From Xanthomarina sp035306605 (GTDB lineage: Bacteria > Bacteroidota > Bacteroidia > Flavobacteriales > Flavobacteriaceae), in assembly GCA_035306605.1 (NCBI GenBank), contig DATGNR010000035.1: 64,000 bases of DNA; one strand, given 5' to 3'. This document shows, one piece after another, positions 17,807 through 27,680 of the stretch. Below the pieces are notes generated by a model. It worked only from the letters and a program-made list of their open reading frames with translations. It did no database searches and was not told the origin of the DNA. Within the stretch, counting starts at the first letter, position 1, and each line of letters opens with the position of its first letter. A program made the translations under genes and the position numbers.

Positions 17807-18469
17807 ATGGGTAAAACAGCAATCATATTAGGAGCGACCGGTTTGACAGGAGGCCTACTTTTAGAGCATCTTCTAATAGATGACCGATACGAGAAAATTA
17901 AATTGTTTTCGAGAAAAACTTGTGGTATAACACATAATAAAATTGAAGAACATCTTCTAGACTTATTAGATTTAAAAGAGCAAAAGGACCTGTTTGTCGC
18001 TAACGAAGTTTTCTGTTGCATTGGTACTACAAAAGCGAAAACTCCAAACCAAGAACAATACCTTGAAATAGATTATGGTATTCCCGTGATGGCTGCTCAG
18101 CTTTGTAAGGAAAATAATATACCAACCTTTATTGTTATATCAGCAATGGGCGCAGATAAACAAAGCAAACTTTTTTATAACCGGACAAAAGGTAGAATGG
18201 AAGAAGCTGTTTTAAAAGAAAAAATTACAAACACTTATATTCTTCAACCCGCGTTAATTAGTGGAGATAGAAGCGAAAAAAGAATGGGTGAAGATCTAGC
18301 CAAAATATTTATGAAACTTGTCAATCCGTTTTTATTGGGTTCTCTTTCTAAGTACAAATCCATTCATCCAATAAGCATTGTAAGATGCATGATATTTTTA
18401 GCAAATAATTTATATCCAGAAGTTAGAATTCCATCAGATTACATTAAAAAATTAGCAACCAACAAATAA
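17807..18469 (+). CDS. NAD(P)-binding atypical short-chain dehydrogenase-like protein
   Basis: A 220-residue Rossmann-fold protein. The N-terminal AIILGATGLTGGLLLEHLL is the GxxGxxG dinucleotide-binding loop of atypical SDR proteins related to the TIP30/HTATIP2 group. VISAMGADKQSKLFYNRTKG supplies the serine and lysine region that replaces the classical YxxxK. Substrate is unknown. It is first in a run of three close plus-strand genes (gaps of 19 bp and 1 bp), probably one transcript with the CYTH and YCII genes, though the three products do not suggest a shared pathway. Confidence 0.8.
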   Translation: MGKTAIILGATGLTGGLLLEHLLIDDRYEKIKLFSRKTCGITHNKIEEHLLDLLDLKEQKDLFVANEVFCCIGTTKAKTPNQEQYLEIDYGIPVMAAQLCKENNIPTFIVISAMGADKQSKLFYNRTKGRMEEAVLKEKITNTYILQPALISGDRSEKRMGEDLAKIFMKLVNPFLLGSLSKYKSIHPISIVRCMIFLANNLYPEVRIPSDYIKKLATNK

Positions 18470-18488
18470 GTTTCCATTTTCTTGGGAT

Positions 18489-18962
18489 ATGAATATGATT
18501 GAAATTGAAAGAAAATTTTTAGTAAAAAATGAAGCTTTTAAAGACGAAGCATTCGAACAAATTTATATAAAACAAGGCTTTTTAAATTCAGATAAAAAAA
18601 GAACTGTACGCATAAGGATAACGAATAGTCATGGGATGTTAACCATTAAAGGTTTATCGGACGAAAATGGATTATCCCGATTTGAGTGGGAAAAAGAAAT
18701 TAGTAAAACCGATGCTGAAGCACTTTTTAAATTATGTGAAGAAGGAATAATTGAAAAAACTAGATACTTAGTAAAAAAAGGAAATCATACCTTTGAAGTT
18801 GATGAATTTTACGGTGACAACGAAGGATTAATTATTGCTGAAATTGAATTAAATCACACCACAGAAATATTTATAAAACCTGAGTGGTTAGGAAAAGAGG
18901 TAACTGGAATGACTAAATATTATAATTCGCAATTAAGTAAACAACCTTATAAAAATTGGTAA
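18489..18962 (+). CDS. CYTH-domain protein, probable triphosphatase-type enzyme
   Basis: A 157-residue single-domain CYTH protein. The defining EIERKFLV motif is at the N-terminus. Alternating charged strands follow (RTVRIRITN, LTIKGL, FEWEKEI, IAEIELNH), which build the triphosphate tunnel with its metal-binding glutamates. Members act as inorganic triphosphatases, thiamine triphosphatases or class IV adenylate cyclases; the sequence does not decide between them. The start may be M1 or M3 (18495). It ends one base before the next gene's ATG. Confidence 0.85.
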   Translation: MNMIEIERKFLVKNEAFKDEAFEQIYIKQGFLNSDKKRTVRIRITNSHGMLTIKGLSDENGLSRFEWEKEISKTDAEALFKLCEEGIIEKTRYLVKKGNHTFEVDEFYGDNEGLIIAEIELNHTTEIFIKPEWLGKEVTGMTKYYNSQLSKQPYKNW

Positions 18963-18963
18963 T

Positions 18964-19527
18964 ATGAAAACTATAAAAATTTCAATTTTTGCTCTCATTT
19001 GTTCATTTGCATTTGTAGGTTGTAAAAATGATAAAGCAGCTACGGTCGAGGATTTAAAAGACTCATCACCTTCTATTGAAACGGTAGAGAAGGAAATAGA
19101 CTCTATTTATGAAGATGTAGCAGTTGTTCCTATTAAGAAAACTACTAAGGAATTAAAAGAAGAACTTACTGCTAAAGGTTATAAAACCTTTGATTATGTA
19201 GATGAAAAAACCAAGGATACCATTTTAATGCAGCAATATTTTATGGCCTTTTTAAAAAGCGGTCCAATCCGTTCACAAAACGAAGAAGAAGCAGCATTAC
19301 TCCAAGAAGCCCATTTATCTCATTTAGGAAGAATGTATGACGAAGGTTTTGCCGACTTAATTGGACCTTTTGGTGATGATGGAAAAATTCGTGGTATTAC
19401 GGTTTACAATGTACCCACGCTAAAGATGGCAGATAGTTTAGCCAAATTAGATCCCATGGTAAAAGCGGGTAGATTGGAAATTGAAATACACCCGTGGTGG
19501 GTTGCTAAAGGCTATTCGTTAAGATAA
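18964..19527 (+). CDS. Lipoprotein with YCII-related domain
   Basis: A 187-residue exported protein. The signal peptide ends in the lipobox SFAFVGCKND (C20), so it should be lipid-anchored. An acidic linker (about 25-60) leads to a C-terminal domain of about 110 residues. Its segments YFMAFLKSGP, HLSHLGRMYDEGFADLIGPFGDDG and VKAGRLEIEIHPWW match the YCII-like dimeric alpha-beta barrel pattern, including the conserved His in HLSHL. Function is unknown. It follows the CYTH gene by one base and converges on pbpC with only two bases between the stop codons. Confidence 0.75.
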   Translation: MKTIKISIFALICSFAFVGCKNDKAATVEDLKDSSPSIETVEKEIDSIYEDVAVVPIKKTTKELKEELTAKGYKTFDYVDEKTKDTILMQQYFMAFLKSGPIRSQNEEEAALLQEAHLSHLGRMYDEGFADLIGPFGDDGKIRGITVYNVPTLKMADSLAKLDPMVKAGRLEIEIHPWWVAKGYSLR

Positions 19528-19529
19528 AT

Positions 19530-21881
19530 TTATTCTGAAATAGTGATATATCGTTTGGCTTCGTTTCCAAATCCATCTACAACTGTAATTAAATGTTTTC
19601 CTTTTTCAGGAATTATAGCAAACTCATGAATTTCTTGAGTGCTTCCTAGAAATTTATCATTCAAGTACCAAAATACGGTGGTTTCAGGTTTTGAATGAGC
19701 TATTTGTAAAATTAATTCATTGGTACTTCCATCAAAATTTTTAGGAAGGAAAACACTGTTGTTTTCGTTGGGATAAATAAATTGCATAGAAATAGTATGA
19801 TTGCCCATACAATCTGTTCTAAATGGTGGTAGAACTTTATAAAATGGGTTTTTAGTCTTGTAATAATATGCCATCAATGGTGGTAGTACAAACCACGATT
19901 TATGTACAATATTGGAAATAGCTTCACAGGAAGAATTCACTTGATATTGTTCTGAAGCATCCACATGTACCAAAACATGATACGGACAAGCTCTGGTTTT
20001 TAATCCGGATATTTGGATAAACTTGTTCTCAACCACATCACAATTTACCGAGGCTCGATGTCCACTTTTTTTACAAATACTTACTTCCTGCATCTCATCA
20101 AACGGTTTAGCAAACCAGTTGCTATTAGGTAACAGATTAAAAACTTCAAATAATATAGGAGCTGCAGTTTGCACACCAACCAAACCAGGTCTACCTTCAC
20201 CATCGGCATTACCCACCCAAACACCAACTACATAATCTTGGGTAGTTCCAATGGCCCAGGCATCACGAAAACCAAAACTTGTACCGGTTTTCCATGCTAT
20301 TTGTTTTGAACCATCATAAAACTCCCAATTATCATCCCCTTCTGGCCTATTCACTTCCTTTAAGCTCTCGTAAGTAAGATAAATGGAAGCAGCGTCAAAC
20401 AGAGTTTTTTCTTTTGTTTTTTTTCCAAAGTCAACCGTTTCAGAAGCAAAAAATGTGGGTTCACAGAACTCGTTTGTAAAATACTCACTAGATGTTTCTG
20501 AAAAATGATTTAAAGTTGAAGAAAGTCCGGCATAGCTTTTACATAAATCCCATAAACTACTTTCGGCTCCACCCAAAATAAGTGATAAACCATAGTAGTT
20601 TGCCGTTTGAGAGATGTCTTTTAAATTTAGTTTTTTTAAGTACTGATAAAATCTGTCTAGTCCAAATTCTTGAAGCATTCTAACTGAAGGCACATTTAAA
20701 GAGCGTGACAACGCCTGACTGGCCTGAACTGCGCCATCGTAGCTTTTATTATAATTCTCAGGGTTATAACTGCCAAATTGCGTTGGGACATCGGCAACCA
20801 AAGTGTTTGGCAGCATATCTCCTGCATCTAAAATTGCTGCATATAAGAATGGTTTTAAAATACTCCCTGGACTTCGTGGTTTATCAATAACATCCACGTC
20901 TTTTTGGTGTAACTTATCAGTGGGCGTATTACCAACATAAGCTAGGACTTCACGCGTTTTAACATCTAAAACTAAAACAGACGCATTATGAATATCATTT
21001 TGTTTTAATTGATTGTAATGTGATTTTACAATTTGGTTAGTCCGTTCCTGCAAGTGGTTATCAATAGTCGTTTGAACCCGCTTTCCTACATGTGTTTGTG
21101 CTACTTTTTGTAATAAATGAGGTGCTATTTGTGGTAAGGCATAAGGTTTCTGAGGTAAATTTTCAGCTATAGATAGTTGGTAAGTTAAAGTATCAATAAT
21201 TTTATTTTCCAATAACTTTTGAAGTAAACGATTGCGTTTTTTTAGCAATAGTTTCTGATTTTTCCCAGGATAAATAAGGCTTGGTGCATTAGGTAAAACG
21301 GCAAGAGTTGCACTTTCAGCCCAAGACAGTTGTTTGGCATCGCGGTTAAAGTAACGCCAAGCCGCTGCATCCAATCCAACCACATTTCCACCAAAAGGAG
21401 CATGACTGCTATAATAAGCTAAAATTTGATTTTTACTTTCACTTAACTCCAATCGTGTGGCTAAAATAATTTCAATAAATTTTTCAAAATACGTGCGATG
21501 TTTCCCTTTTCGAGATAAACGAATTACTTGCTGTGTAATGGTACTTCCTCCACGTTTGATTTTATCTGATTTTAAGTTATCTCTAAAGGCCTTAAAAATA
21601 GATATAGGATTAAATCCTGGATGTTTATAAAAATAAGCATCTTCAAACTGAATCACACAGGTTTTAAACTTCTCCGGAATACTTTCGTTATGAGGAAACC
21701 TCCACTGCCCATCACTTGCTATTTGAGCTCCTAACAGTCGGTTGGTTTTACTAGTTATAACCGTAGCAGTTGGATCGGTAAAAAGCTGATTCGGTAAACA
21801 GAAATAGTAGATAACAAGTAGTGTAAATACTATTCCCGATTTAATTTTATGGGTTTTTATGTAGGTGATTATTTTTTTCAT
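19530..21881 (-). CDS. pbpC: Penicillin-binding protein 1C
   Basis: A 783-residue bifunctional peptidoglycan synthase anchored by one N-terminal membrane segment (about 14-28). The glycosyltransferase domain has its catalytic glutamate in QFEDAYFYKHPG (E80) and KRGGSTITQQ. The transpeptidase domain has SPGSILKP (S340, K343), SLN (394-396) and KTGT (531-534). A C-terminal BiPBP_C-type domain ends the protein. I chose the ATG at 21881; a TTG at 21926 and an ATG at 21911 are also in frame. It lies 111 bp downstream of the alpha-2-macroglobulin gene in the same direction, the well-known PBP1C-A2M pairing. Confidence 0.92.
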   Translation of the reverse strand: MKKIITYIKTHKIKSGIVFTLLVIYYFCLPNQLFTDPTATVITSKTNRLLGAQIASDGQWRFPHNESIPEKFKTCVIQFEDAYFYKHPGFNPISIFKAFRDNLKSDKIKRGGSTITQQVIRLSRKGKHRTYFEKFIEIILATRLELSESKNQILAYYSSHAPFGGNVVGLDAAAWRYFNRDAKQLSWAESATLAVLPNAPSLIYPGKNQKLLLKKRNRLLQKLLENKIIDTLTYQLSIAENLPQKPYALPQIAPHLLQKVAQTHVGKRVQTTIDNHLQERTNQIVKSHYNQLKQNDIHNASVLVLDVKTREVLAYVGNTPTDKLHQKDVDVIDKPRSPGSILKPFLYAAILDAGDMLPNTLVADVPTQFGSYNPENYNKSYDGAVQASQALSRSLNVPSVRMLQEFGLDRFYQYLKKLNLKDISQTANYYGLSLILGGAESSLWDLCKSYAGLSSTLNHFSETSSEYFTNEFCEPTFFASETVDFGKKTKEKTLFDAASIYLTYESLKEVNRPEGDDNWEFYDGSKQIAWKTGTSFGFRDAWAIGTTQDYVVGVWVGNADGEGRPGLVGVQTAAPILFEVFNLLPNSNWFAKPFDEMQEVSICKKSGHRASVNCDVVENKFIQISGLKTRACPYHVLVHVDASEQYQVNSSCEAISNIVHKSWFVLPPLMAYYYKTKNPFYKVLPPFRTDCMGNHTISMQFIYPNENNSVFLPKNFDGSTNELILQIAHSKPETTVFWYLNDKFLGSTQEIHEFAIIPEKGKHLITVVDGFGNEAKRYITISE

Positions 21882-21992
21882 GCCCAATTCCGATGTTGTC
21901 AGGAATCTCATTGTTTTTCGATTCAAAACTAAAATCAGTTTATTTTATTTTGACATACGGATAAGGTAATTTAGACCTGGTTTTTACATTCA

Positions 21993-24900
21993 TTATTTTT
22001 CTATAGTAATCCATTGCCCTTTACTACGAACCAAATAATCATTGTCGTACATAGCTTCTGCTTGAATACCCGGCAAATAATAGGTTCCTAAAAAAGAAGC
22101 ATTTAACATGATATTAAATGTTTTACTTCCTTGATTTCCTTTTTTAGGTAAATCGAAATAAAAATTAACCTCATTATCACGAATATCTGTATAACGGGCT
22201 TGACTAGTTGTTGCTTCACCAAAATCGGTAAAACGAGTGTTGACAATTTCCCATCCAGATGGAAATAATTGCGTTAGTGCCACGTCGTTAATATTTTCAC
22301 TCTTCAGATTGCTTATGTTAATTGTCGCAATAAAATCCTGACCCTGTTTTAAATTTGAAATATTTATTTTATTACCATGCAAATCTTTATAAACAACCGA
22401 AGCGCTCAATCCACGTTGTTCAACTAGTTCTTCTCCTAATGACAATTTTCCAGAGCTCAGTACACGTACATACACTAAATTTTGGTTTTTATTGTTAATT
22501 ATTAATTCATTAGAGCCTTCTTTAATTGGTAAATTGCGTTGTGCAATGGCTTTTTTAGAAGTGATATTTTCAGGCTTTCCATTTATAGTATATTCCAAAT
22601 TCAGGTCTTTACCTCCATTAACTTCAACCATTTTGGTCATTGCCAATAACGAATAAGCTGTAGTTTGTGTACTCATCCAACGATTGCTTGACAAACTTTT
22701 TGCTATATATTCTGCTAATTCGCGTTGTTTTGGATTTTTAGTAAGCACCATTGTTTCTAAAGCCATAGCGCGATTTCTATCTACGGATCCGTAGGTGTAA
22801 TAATTGTATTCTAGTGCTTGAAAATCCATATTAGCTGTTTTTGAAATGGCTGAACTTGCCTCATTCTGTCCTGCTAAGGCATAAGCTGCAGCCAAGCGCC
22901 ATTTCCCTTCATTAGATATTTCACTAAATTCTCGAAGTCTATTCATAGCTGCTAAATCTGGGCTTCCCGCTAGAGCTAAAGTATAAAGTCGATAAGCTTG
23001 TGCTAAATCAGCATTATAAGCTTTATAGCTTGGACGCCACTCACGAGCAGCTTGTTTTTGGTATGCTAACCAATTACTCTTAAAAGTTAAAGGTAAAACA
23101 TAACCTTTCTTTTCGGCTTCCAACATAAAATGACCTGTATAAGAGGTAGACCAATCGTTAGCGGAGTTTTCTCCCAACCAATAGCTCATCCCTCCATTTG
23201 GTAATTGATATTGAGCGAGACGCTTAATTCCTCGTTCGATATTTTTTTGAATTTCTTGGTTTTTATCCAAGTCTAAATCAAAAATATCATTCAAGTATAA
23301 CTGAGGAAACAGTCCTGAAGTTGTTTGCTCCAAACATCCATGTGGATACTGTATTAAGAATTGCAAACGACGTGTAAAATCCATTGGAGGTAAAGTTGAA
23401 AATTCCACAGTTGCCGAATTTGTACCTTGTTCTCCAAAAGTTGAAAATGTAAGTGTTTCTTCAGCATTATCTGCAACCGATTTATCAATTAATTTTGATG
23501 AAATCGGGTTTGGATTCACTACATCAATTTCGACTTTATAAGTCGACTTTTCGCCATTTCCAGTAGCGATAACCTCAATGGTATTGAAACCTTTTGCCTG
23601 ACTAACATCTAGTTCAAAATAACTCATTTGCTCATCGGGTCTAGCAAAACTCAAAGTTTTAGTTTTGTCGCCAACCACTGTAATACCTTTACTTAAGTTT
23701 AAACTAATTGCAACATTTTTCACTTTGTCTTCCATTGCAAAAACGGTCACAGGTAGGGTTACTTTTTCGCCTGGACTTAACTTACGAGGAAGCGAGGCTA
23801 AAACCATCAAAGGCTTTTTAACCTCAACAGTTTTATCGGTACTACCATAGGCTTCATTTTCGGCATTACCAGCAACTACCATCGTACGAACAGCACCAAT
23901 ATAATTTGGTAATTTTAAAGTATGGGTCTTGCTTTCTCCTGCCTTAAGCTTAAATGGTCCTAAATAGGTAACTACAGGTTTAAAGCGATTGGCTTTTTTG
24001 TTTTTACCGGCTTCCGCACTATCGTCTCCTCCAATGGCAAACACATGGTCTATACTACCGGAATAAGCTCCAATTACATCGTCAAAAACATCCCAAGTTT
24101 TAACGCCTAAAGCCTCACGAGCATAGAATTCATTCCAAGCATTTGGAGTTTTAAAACGTGTTAAATCCAACAAACCTTCCTCTACCATGGCAATAGTATA
24201 GGTCATTGTTTTGTTAGTTTTCTCTGAAACAGTTACTTTGAATTCTTGATCTGGACGAAGCGCATCCGGCATTTTAATTTGTGGCTCTAAAATAGTATTT
24301 GGATCTTCAACCATGATTGGAATAACTCCGAACAGTCGAATTGGCAAGTCGTTTGCTGTAATGGCATGAGGCTGCAAAAGCGAAATATTAATAAAAACGT
24401 TAGGTGCCATTTCTGGCGTAATTAAAATATTAACAATGGTTTCACCTTGTTGAGTTTTCACCCATTTGGATTCCAAAACTTCTGTACCGTTTTCAACACT
24501 CACTAAAGCACGACCTTCACTTCCTGAATTAAAAGTAATCGTAGCTGTTTCACCTACATTATAAGTTTTTTTATCTGCTGAAAATACTAGCATTTTCGCA
24601 GCTTCCTTATCGTTTGAAGGCGCTTTTTCCCACCAATTTTTATAAAAATAAGCCGTGCGCCCAGTAGCATGTCCACTTTCCGGATCCACTACTCGAATTA
24701 AGTAACGTCCACGCTCATTATCTGGAATATTTAAATTGAAACTTCCTTTTCCCTGCGTATTTGTACTAACTTTAGTATCGAAATATGGTCGATGATAATT
24801 GCTTGAAACATAGCTTGAAAGGTTATCATAAGAGGAATTCCACCACCAACGCCATTCAATTTTGTAAATTTTTACTTCCAAATCCTTGCGTTGAACGGGC

Positions 24901-27563
24901 TTTCCATCCTTATCCACCACAACCACGTCAAAGGTTTGGTTTTCATCTGTATAAAAAGAACCATAAGCATTTTCTTCTGGAGAACGAAGACCTACAAAAG
25001 ATTTGTAAGGAGCATAAGGCATTGTAAAGGCATCCATAGAGAAGTCTCCGCCATTTTCAAAAGCACGTACTAAAAACTGAACATTTAACATGCCAGGAGC
25101 ATTCTTTCCAACTTTTAGCTTATTATTAATTTGTGCGATACCTTCGGGGTTGACATTTCCTTCAAACACATTAATTTCTTCTGTATCAAACTCCCTAGTT
25201 GGATCGGAAAAAACATAATTCTTATAGTTTTTAAAACCAGTATTCGAGCTGCTTATTTTCGCTTTAATTTCAGCTTTTAAATTTTTACCAGGTGCACCAT
25301 GCAGCCATTTTACGTCTAAAGTTCCTTTTAAAGGTTCGTTGTTGGTTAGGATTTCATTTTCGAAATCGATTTTAATTTTTAAGCGGTTCGGTTTTACCGT
25401 TTCAATTTTCAAAGTCTTATGAAACGTAGCGCCACCAACAGATACTTTCGCAGTATAATTACCTGTTTTATCCTCTCTATTGGTTGGAACAATAAATTTA
25501 TAAAAGTTGTTAAGATGGTCTGTGGTTATATTTTTATAGGTCAATTTTCCATTTGGATCTGTAATTTCCAATTTAACAGGATGTCCTTTTGGAAGCGGAT
25601 TGGCTTTATCATTCAGCATAAAAGTTAAATGTAAGGTGTCTCCGGGACGCCAAACACCTCTTTCGCCATATAAATACCCCTTAAGCCCTTTTTGCAATTT
25701 ATTACCAGAAACATCAAATTTGCTTAAGGATAGCGAGTTTCCGTCGTTTAATTTTACATAGCTGGTGCTTTTTCCTTTTTTAACTATGGCAAAAGCTGCG
25801 TGTTTATCGATATCGAATGTGATAAAACCATCAGAATCCGTATAAAGCGTAGCTAATGCTTGTTGTTGAAAATTATAGAGTGTTACTGCAGCATTTGCTT
25901 CTGGATTCGTGGTTAAAATATCAGTAACCGCAAAATAATAGGAATTATGTTCGCTGCGTTTTGCAATAACACCCAAATTGGATGCCAATATATTTTGTGA
26001 TACTACGCGATTTTCGTTATAATATGCATCATGACAGGGATTTTCGCGTTCGCTCCAATTATAGGAGTAGTTTTTATAACGATAAATCAATCCATCCCAA
26101 TACGCTTCTTCTTTTAAATCGTCGTCCTCGGTATAGGCTTCTTCAGAATAATCGCCACCATAATAATCGTCTTCGTAATAATCTTCATATTCGTCGTCGC
26201 TTATTGAAGAACTTGAGTTAGCAGTACAGTCATATAAAGAATAGTCCTTATTAAAACTTAATTCTACACGATAAATGGCACCTGGATCGGCATTTATAAA
26301 CTTTGAAAGATCAATACTATAGGCTCGCCATTTCCCTGTGTTTTCAGCATTAGTTTGTAATTCTATGGTTTTTTTAGCAACTCGACGTCCCACTCGTTTA
26401 ACAGAATGCTCATCGTCGCTATACAAAGAATTATCTTGTAAAAATTGAAGAATATTGTCCTCGTAAATTTTAATCACCCGAACATCTACGGCTTTTAAAT
26501 TAACCGCTTCAAAATTAAATTTAAGCTCTTTAGAGTTTGGAAGAATGGTTCCATTGCTTATTAATCGGACTTGTGGTTTAAGGTCTTCAAATGTGAGTTT
26601 TTCTGAGAAAGGTTTTTTGAGTTTAAAACCATCGGTATTTGAAATCCCCTGGAAAACATCCACTTGAATGCTGCCAACTAATTTACTTTCAGGATACACT
26701 TTTAAGATATTTCCATCAACTATAAACTTTGGATTTATTACTTTTTCAATAGTAACTAACCCCTCAAAATTTTGTTGTTTTTTTAATGGGTCGGAAAAGT
26801 TAATAGAAATAAATTGTTCTGGTGACTGAGTAACTTCAACCTTAGTGATTGTGAAATTATTAATTCCAGGAATTGTAAATTTATTTTCACCCGTATTATC
26901 TGCACTTATTGCTTTTCCTTGCCACTTAACAAGTATTTCAGAATCTTCAATTTCTCTGTGAATGCTATCTATTTTAAAATCGAATACTTTTGCCTTTTCG
27001 TTATATTCATTAAAAACAATAGACAATTTTTTACCATTTTGAGAAGCTTCAACCAATTGCTTAGCTTTTTCCAAAGAAATAACATCTGACGTACGTAAAA
27101 CAGCTTCAACATACTGCCATTTTTTACTGTAGGATTGTAAATTGTTAATGGAAACAGAAAAATTAGGGGTAATGGTTTTAAATTGAAAACTATAACTTCC
27201 TAAGTTTTTCGGGATATCCTTATAGATTTTATCTAGCTTAACTGTAACGCTATATTCAGTACCTGGATCTAGAGCTTCATCTGGTTTGAAAATTAGTGCG
27301 TGTTTATTAACTATTATTAATTTACCTGATACATGAGGGGTAATAGAAATTATATTATCTGTCAACTCCTGACCCATTTCCCAACCTTCAACATCTTTTG
27401 CTAAATTAATTTGAATAGGATCCTCGATAGAACTCAAACCCGATGTAGTAAAACTTATGTACTCTCGGAATTTAAAAATATTATCTGTTTCTACTTCTTT
27501 CTTTTTACAAGAAGCTATAAAAGTTAAGATAACAACAAGGGTTATGAGTTTTTTAAAAGACAT
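21993..27563 (-). CDS. Bacterial alpha-2-macroglobulin lipoprotein with thioester motif
   Basis: An 1,856-residue lipoprotein with lipobox TFIASCKK (C19). It has the usual order of this family: N-terminal MG domains, a bait-like middle region, and a thioester domain with GCLEQ (C1410) followed by alpha-alpha toroid repeats and a C-terminal receptor-like domain. Bacterial A2M proteins trap attacking proteases, the cleaved bait exposing the thioester for covalent capture. The thioester is intact, so the covalent mode is expected. Residues about 446-490 form an Asp/Glu/Tyr/Ser-rich stretch that is not an ordinary MG-domain sequence. The gene sits just upstream of pbpC. Confidence 0.92.
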   Translation of the reverse strand: MSFKKLITLVVILTFIASCKKKEVETDNIFKFREYISFTTSGLSSIEDPIQINLAKDVEGWEMGQELTDNIISITPHVSGKLIIVNKHALIFKPDEALDPGTEYSVTVKLDKIYKDIPKNLGSYSFQFKTITPNFSVSINNLQSYSKKWQYVEAVLRTSDVISLEKAKQLVEASQNGKKLSIVFNEYNEKAKVFDFKIDSIHREIEDSEILVKWQGKAISADNTGENKFTIPGINNFTITKVEVTQSPEQFISINFSDPLKKQQNFEGLVTIEKVINPKFIVDGNILKVYPESKLVGSIQVDVFQGISNTDGFKLKKPFSEKLTFEDLKPQVRLISNGTILPNSKELKFNFEAVNLKAVDVRVIKIYEDNILQFLQDNSLYSDDEHSVKRVGRRVAKKTIELQTNAENTGKWRAYSIDLSKFINADPGAIYRVELSFNKDYSLYDCTANSSSSISDDEYEDYYEDDYYGGDYSEEAYTEDDDLKEEAYWDGLIYRYKNYSYNWSERENPCHDAYYNENRVVSQNILASNLGVIAKRSEHNSYYFAVTDILTTNPEANAAVTLYNFQQQALATLYTDSDGFITFDIDKHAAFAIVKKGKSTSYVKLNDGNSLSLSKFDVSGNKLQKGLKGYLYGERGVWRPGDTLHLTFMLNDKANPLPKGHPVKLEITDPNGKLTYKNITTDHLNNFYKFIVPTNREDKTGNYTAKVSVGGATFHKTLKIETVKPNRLKIKIDFENEILTNNEPLKGTLDVKWLHGAPGKNLKAEIKAKISSSNTGFKNYKNYVFSDPTREFDTEEINVFEGNVNPEGIAQINNKLKVGKNAPGMLNVQFLVRAFENGGDFSMDAFTMPYAPYKSFVGLRSPEENAYGSFYTDENQTFDVVVVDKDGKPVQRKDLEVKIYKIEWRWWWNSSYDNLSSYVSSNYHRPYFDTKVSTNTQGKGSFNLNIPDNERGRYLIRVVDPESGHATGRTAYFYKNWWEKAPSNDKEAAKMLVFSADKKTYNVGETATITFNSGSEGRALVSVENGTEVLESKWVKTQQGETIVNILITPEMAPNVFINISLLQPHAITANDLPIRLFGVIPIMVEDPNTILEPQIKMPDALRPDQEFKVTVSEKTNKTMTYTIAMVEEGLLDLTRFKTPNAWNEFYAREALGVKTWDVFDDVIGAYSGSIDHVFAIGGDDSAEAGKNKKANRFKPVVTYLGPFKLKAGESKTHTLKLPNYIGAVRTMVVAGNAENEAYGSTDKTVEVKKPLMVLASLPRKLSPGEKVTLPVTVFAMEDKVKNVAISLNLSKGITVVGDKTKTLSFARPDEQMSYFELDVSQAKGFNTIEVIATGNGEKSTYKVEIDVVNPNPISSKLIDKSVADNAEETLTFSTFGEQGTNSATVEFSTLPPMDFTRRLQFLIQYPHGCLEQTTSGLFPQLYLNDIFDLDLDKNQEIQKNIERGIKRLAQYQLPNGGMSYWLGENSANDWSTSYTGHFMLEAEKKGYVLPLTFKSNWLAYQKQAAREWRPSYKAYNADLAQAYRLYTLALAGSPDLAAMNRLREFSEISNEGKWRLAAAYALAGQNEASSAISKTANMDFQALEYNYYTYGSVDRNRAMALETMVLTKNPKQRELAEYIAKSLSSNRWMSTQTTAYSLLAMTKMVEVNGGKDLNLEYTINGKPENITSKKAIAQRNLPIKEGSNELIINNKNQNLVYVRVLSSGKLSLGEELVEQRGLSASVVYKDLHGNKINISNLKQGQDFIATINISNLKSENINDVALTQLFPSGWEIVNTRFTDFGEATTSQARYTDIRDNEVNFYFDLPKKGNQGSKTFNIMLNASFLGTYYLPGIQAEAMYDNDYLVRSKGQWITIEK

Positions 27564-27680
27564 ATTTCAACAGTTTTTCAATGACAAAAAGTTATGAGAA
27601 TTTAAGCGATATCCAATTATGTAAAATAAGGATAAAAAAGCGGATTTTAGAGACAATTTAATTTAAAATAAAAGGGTATG

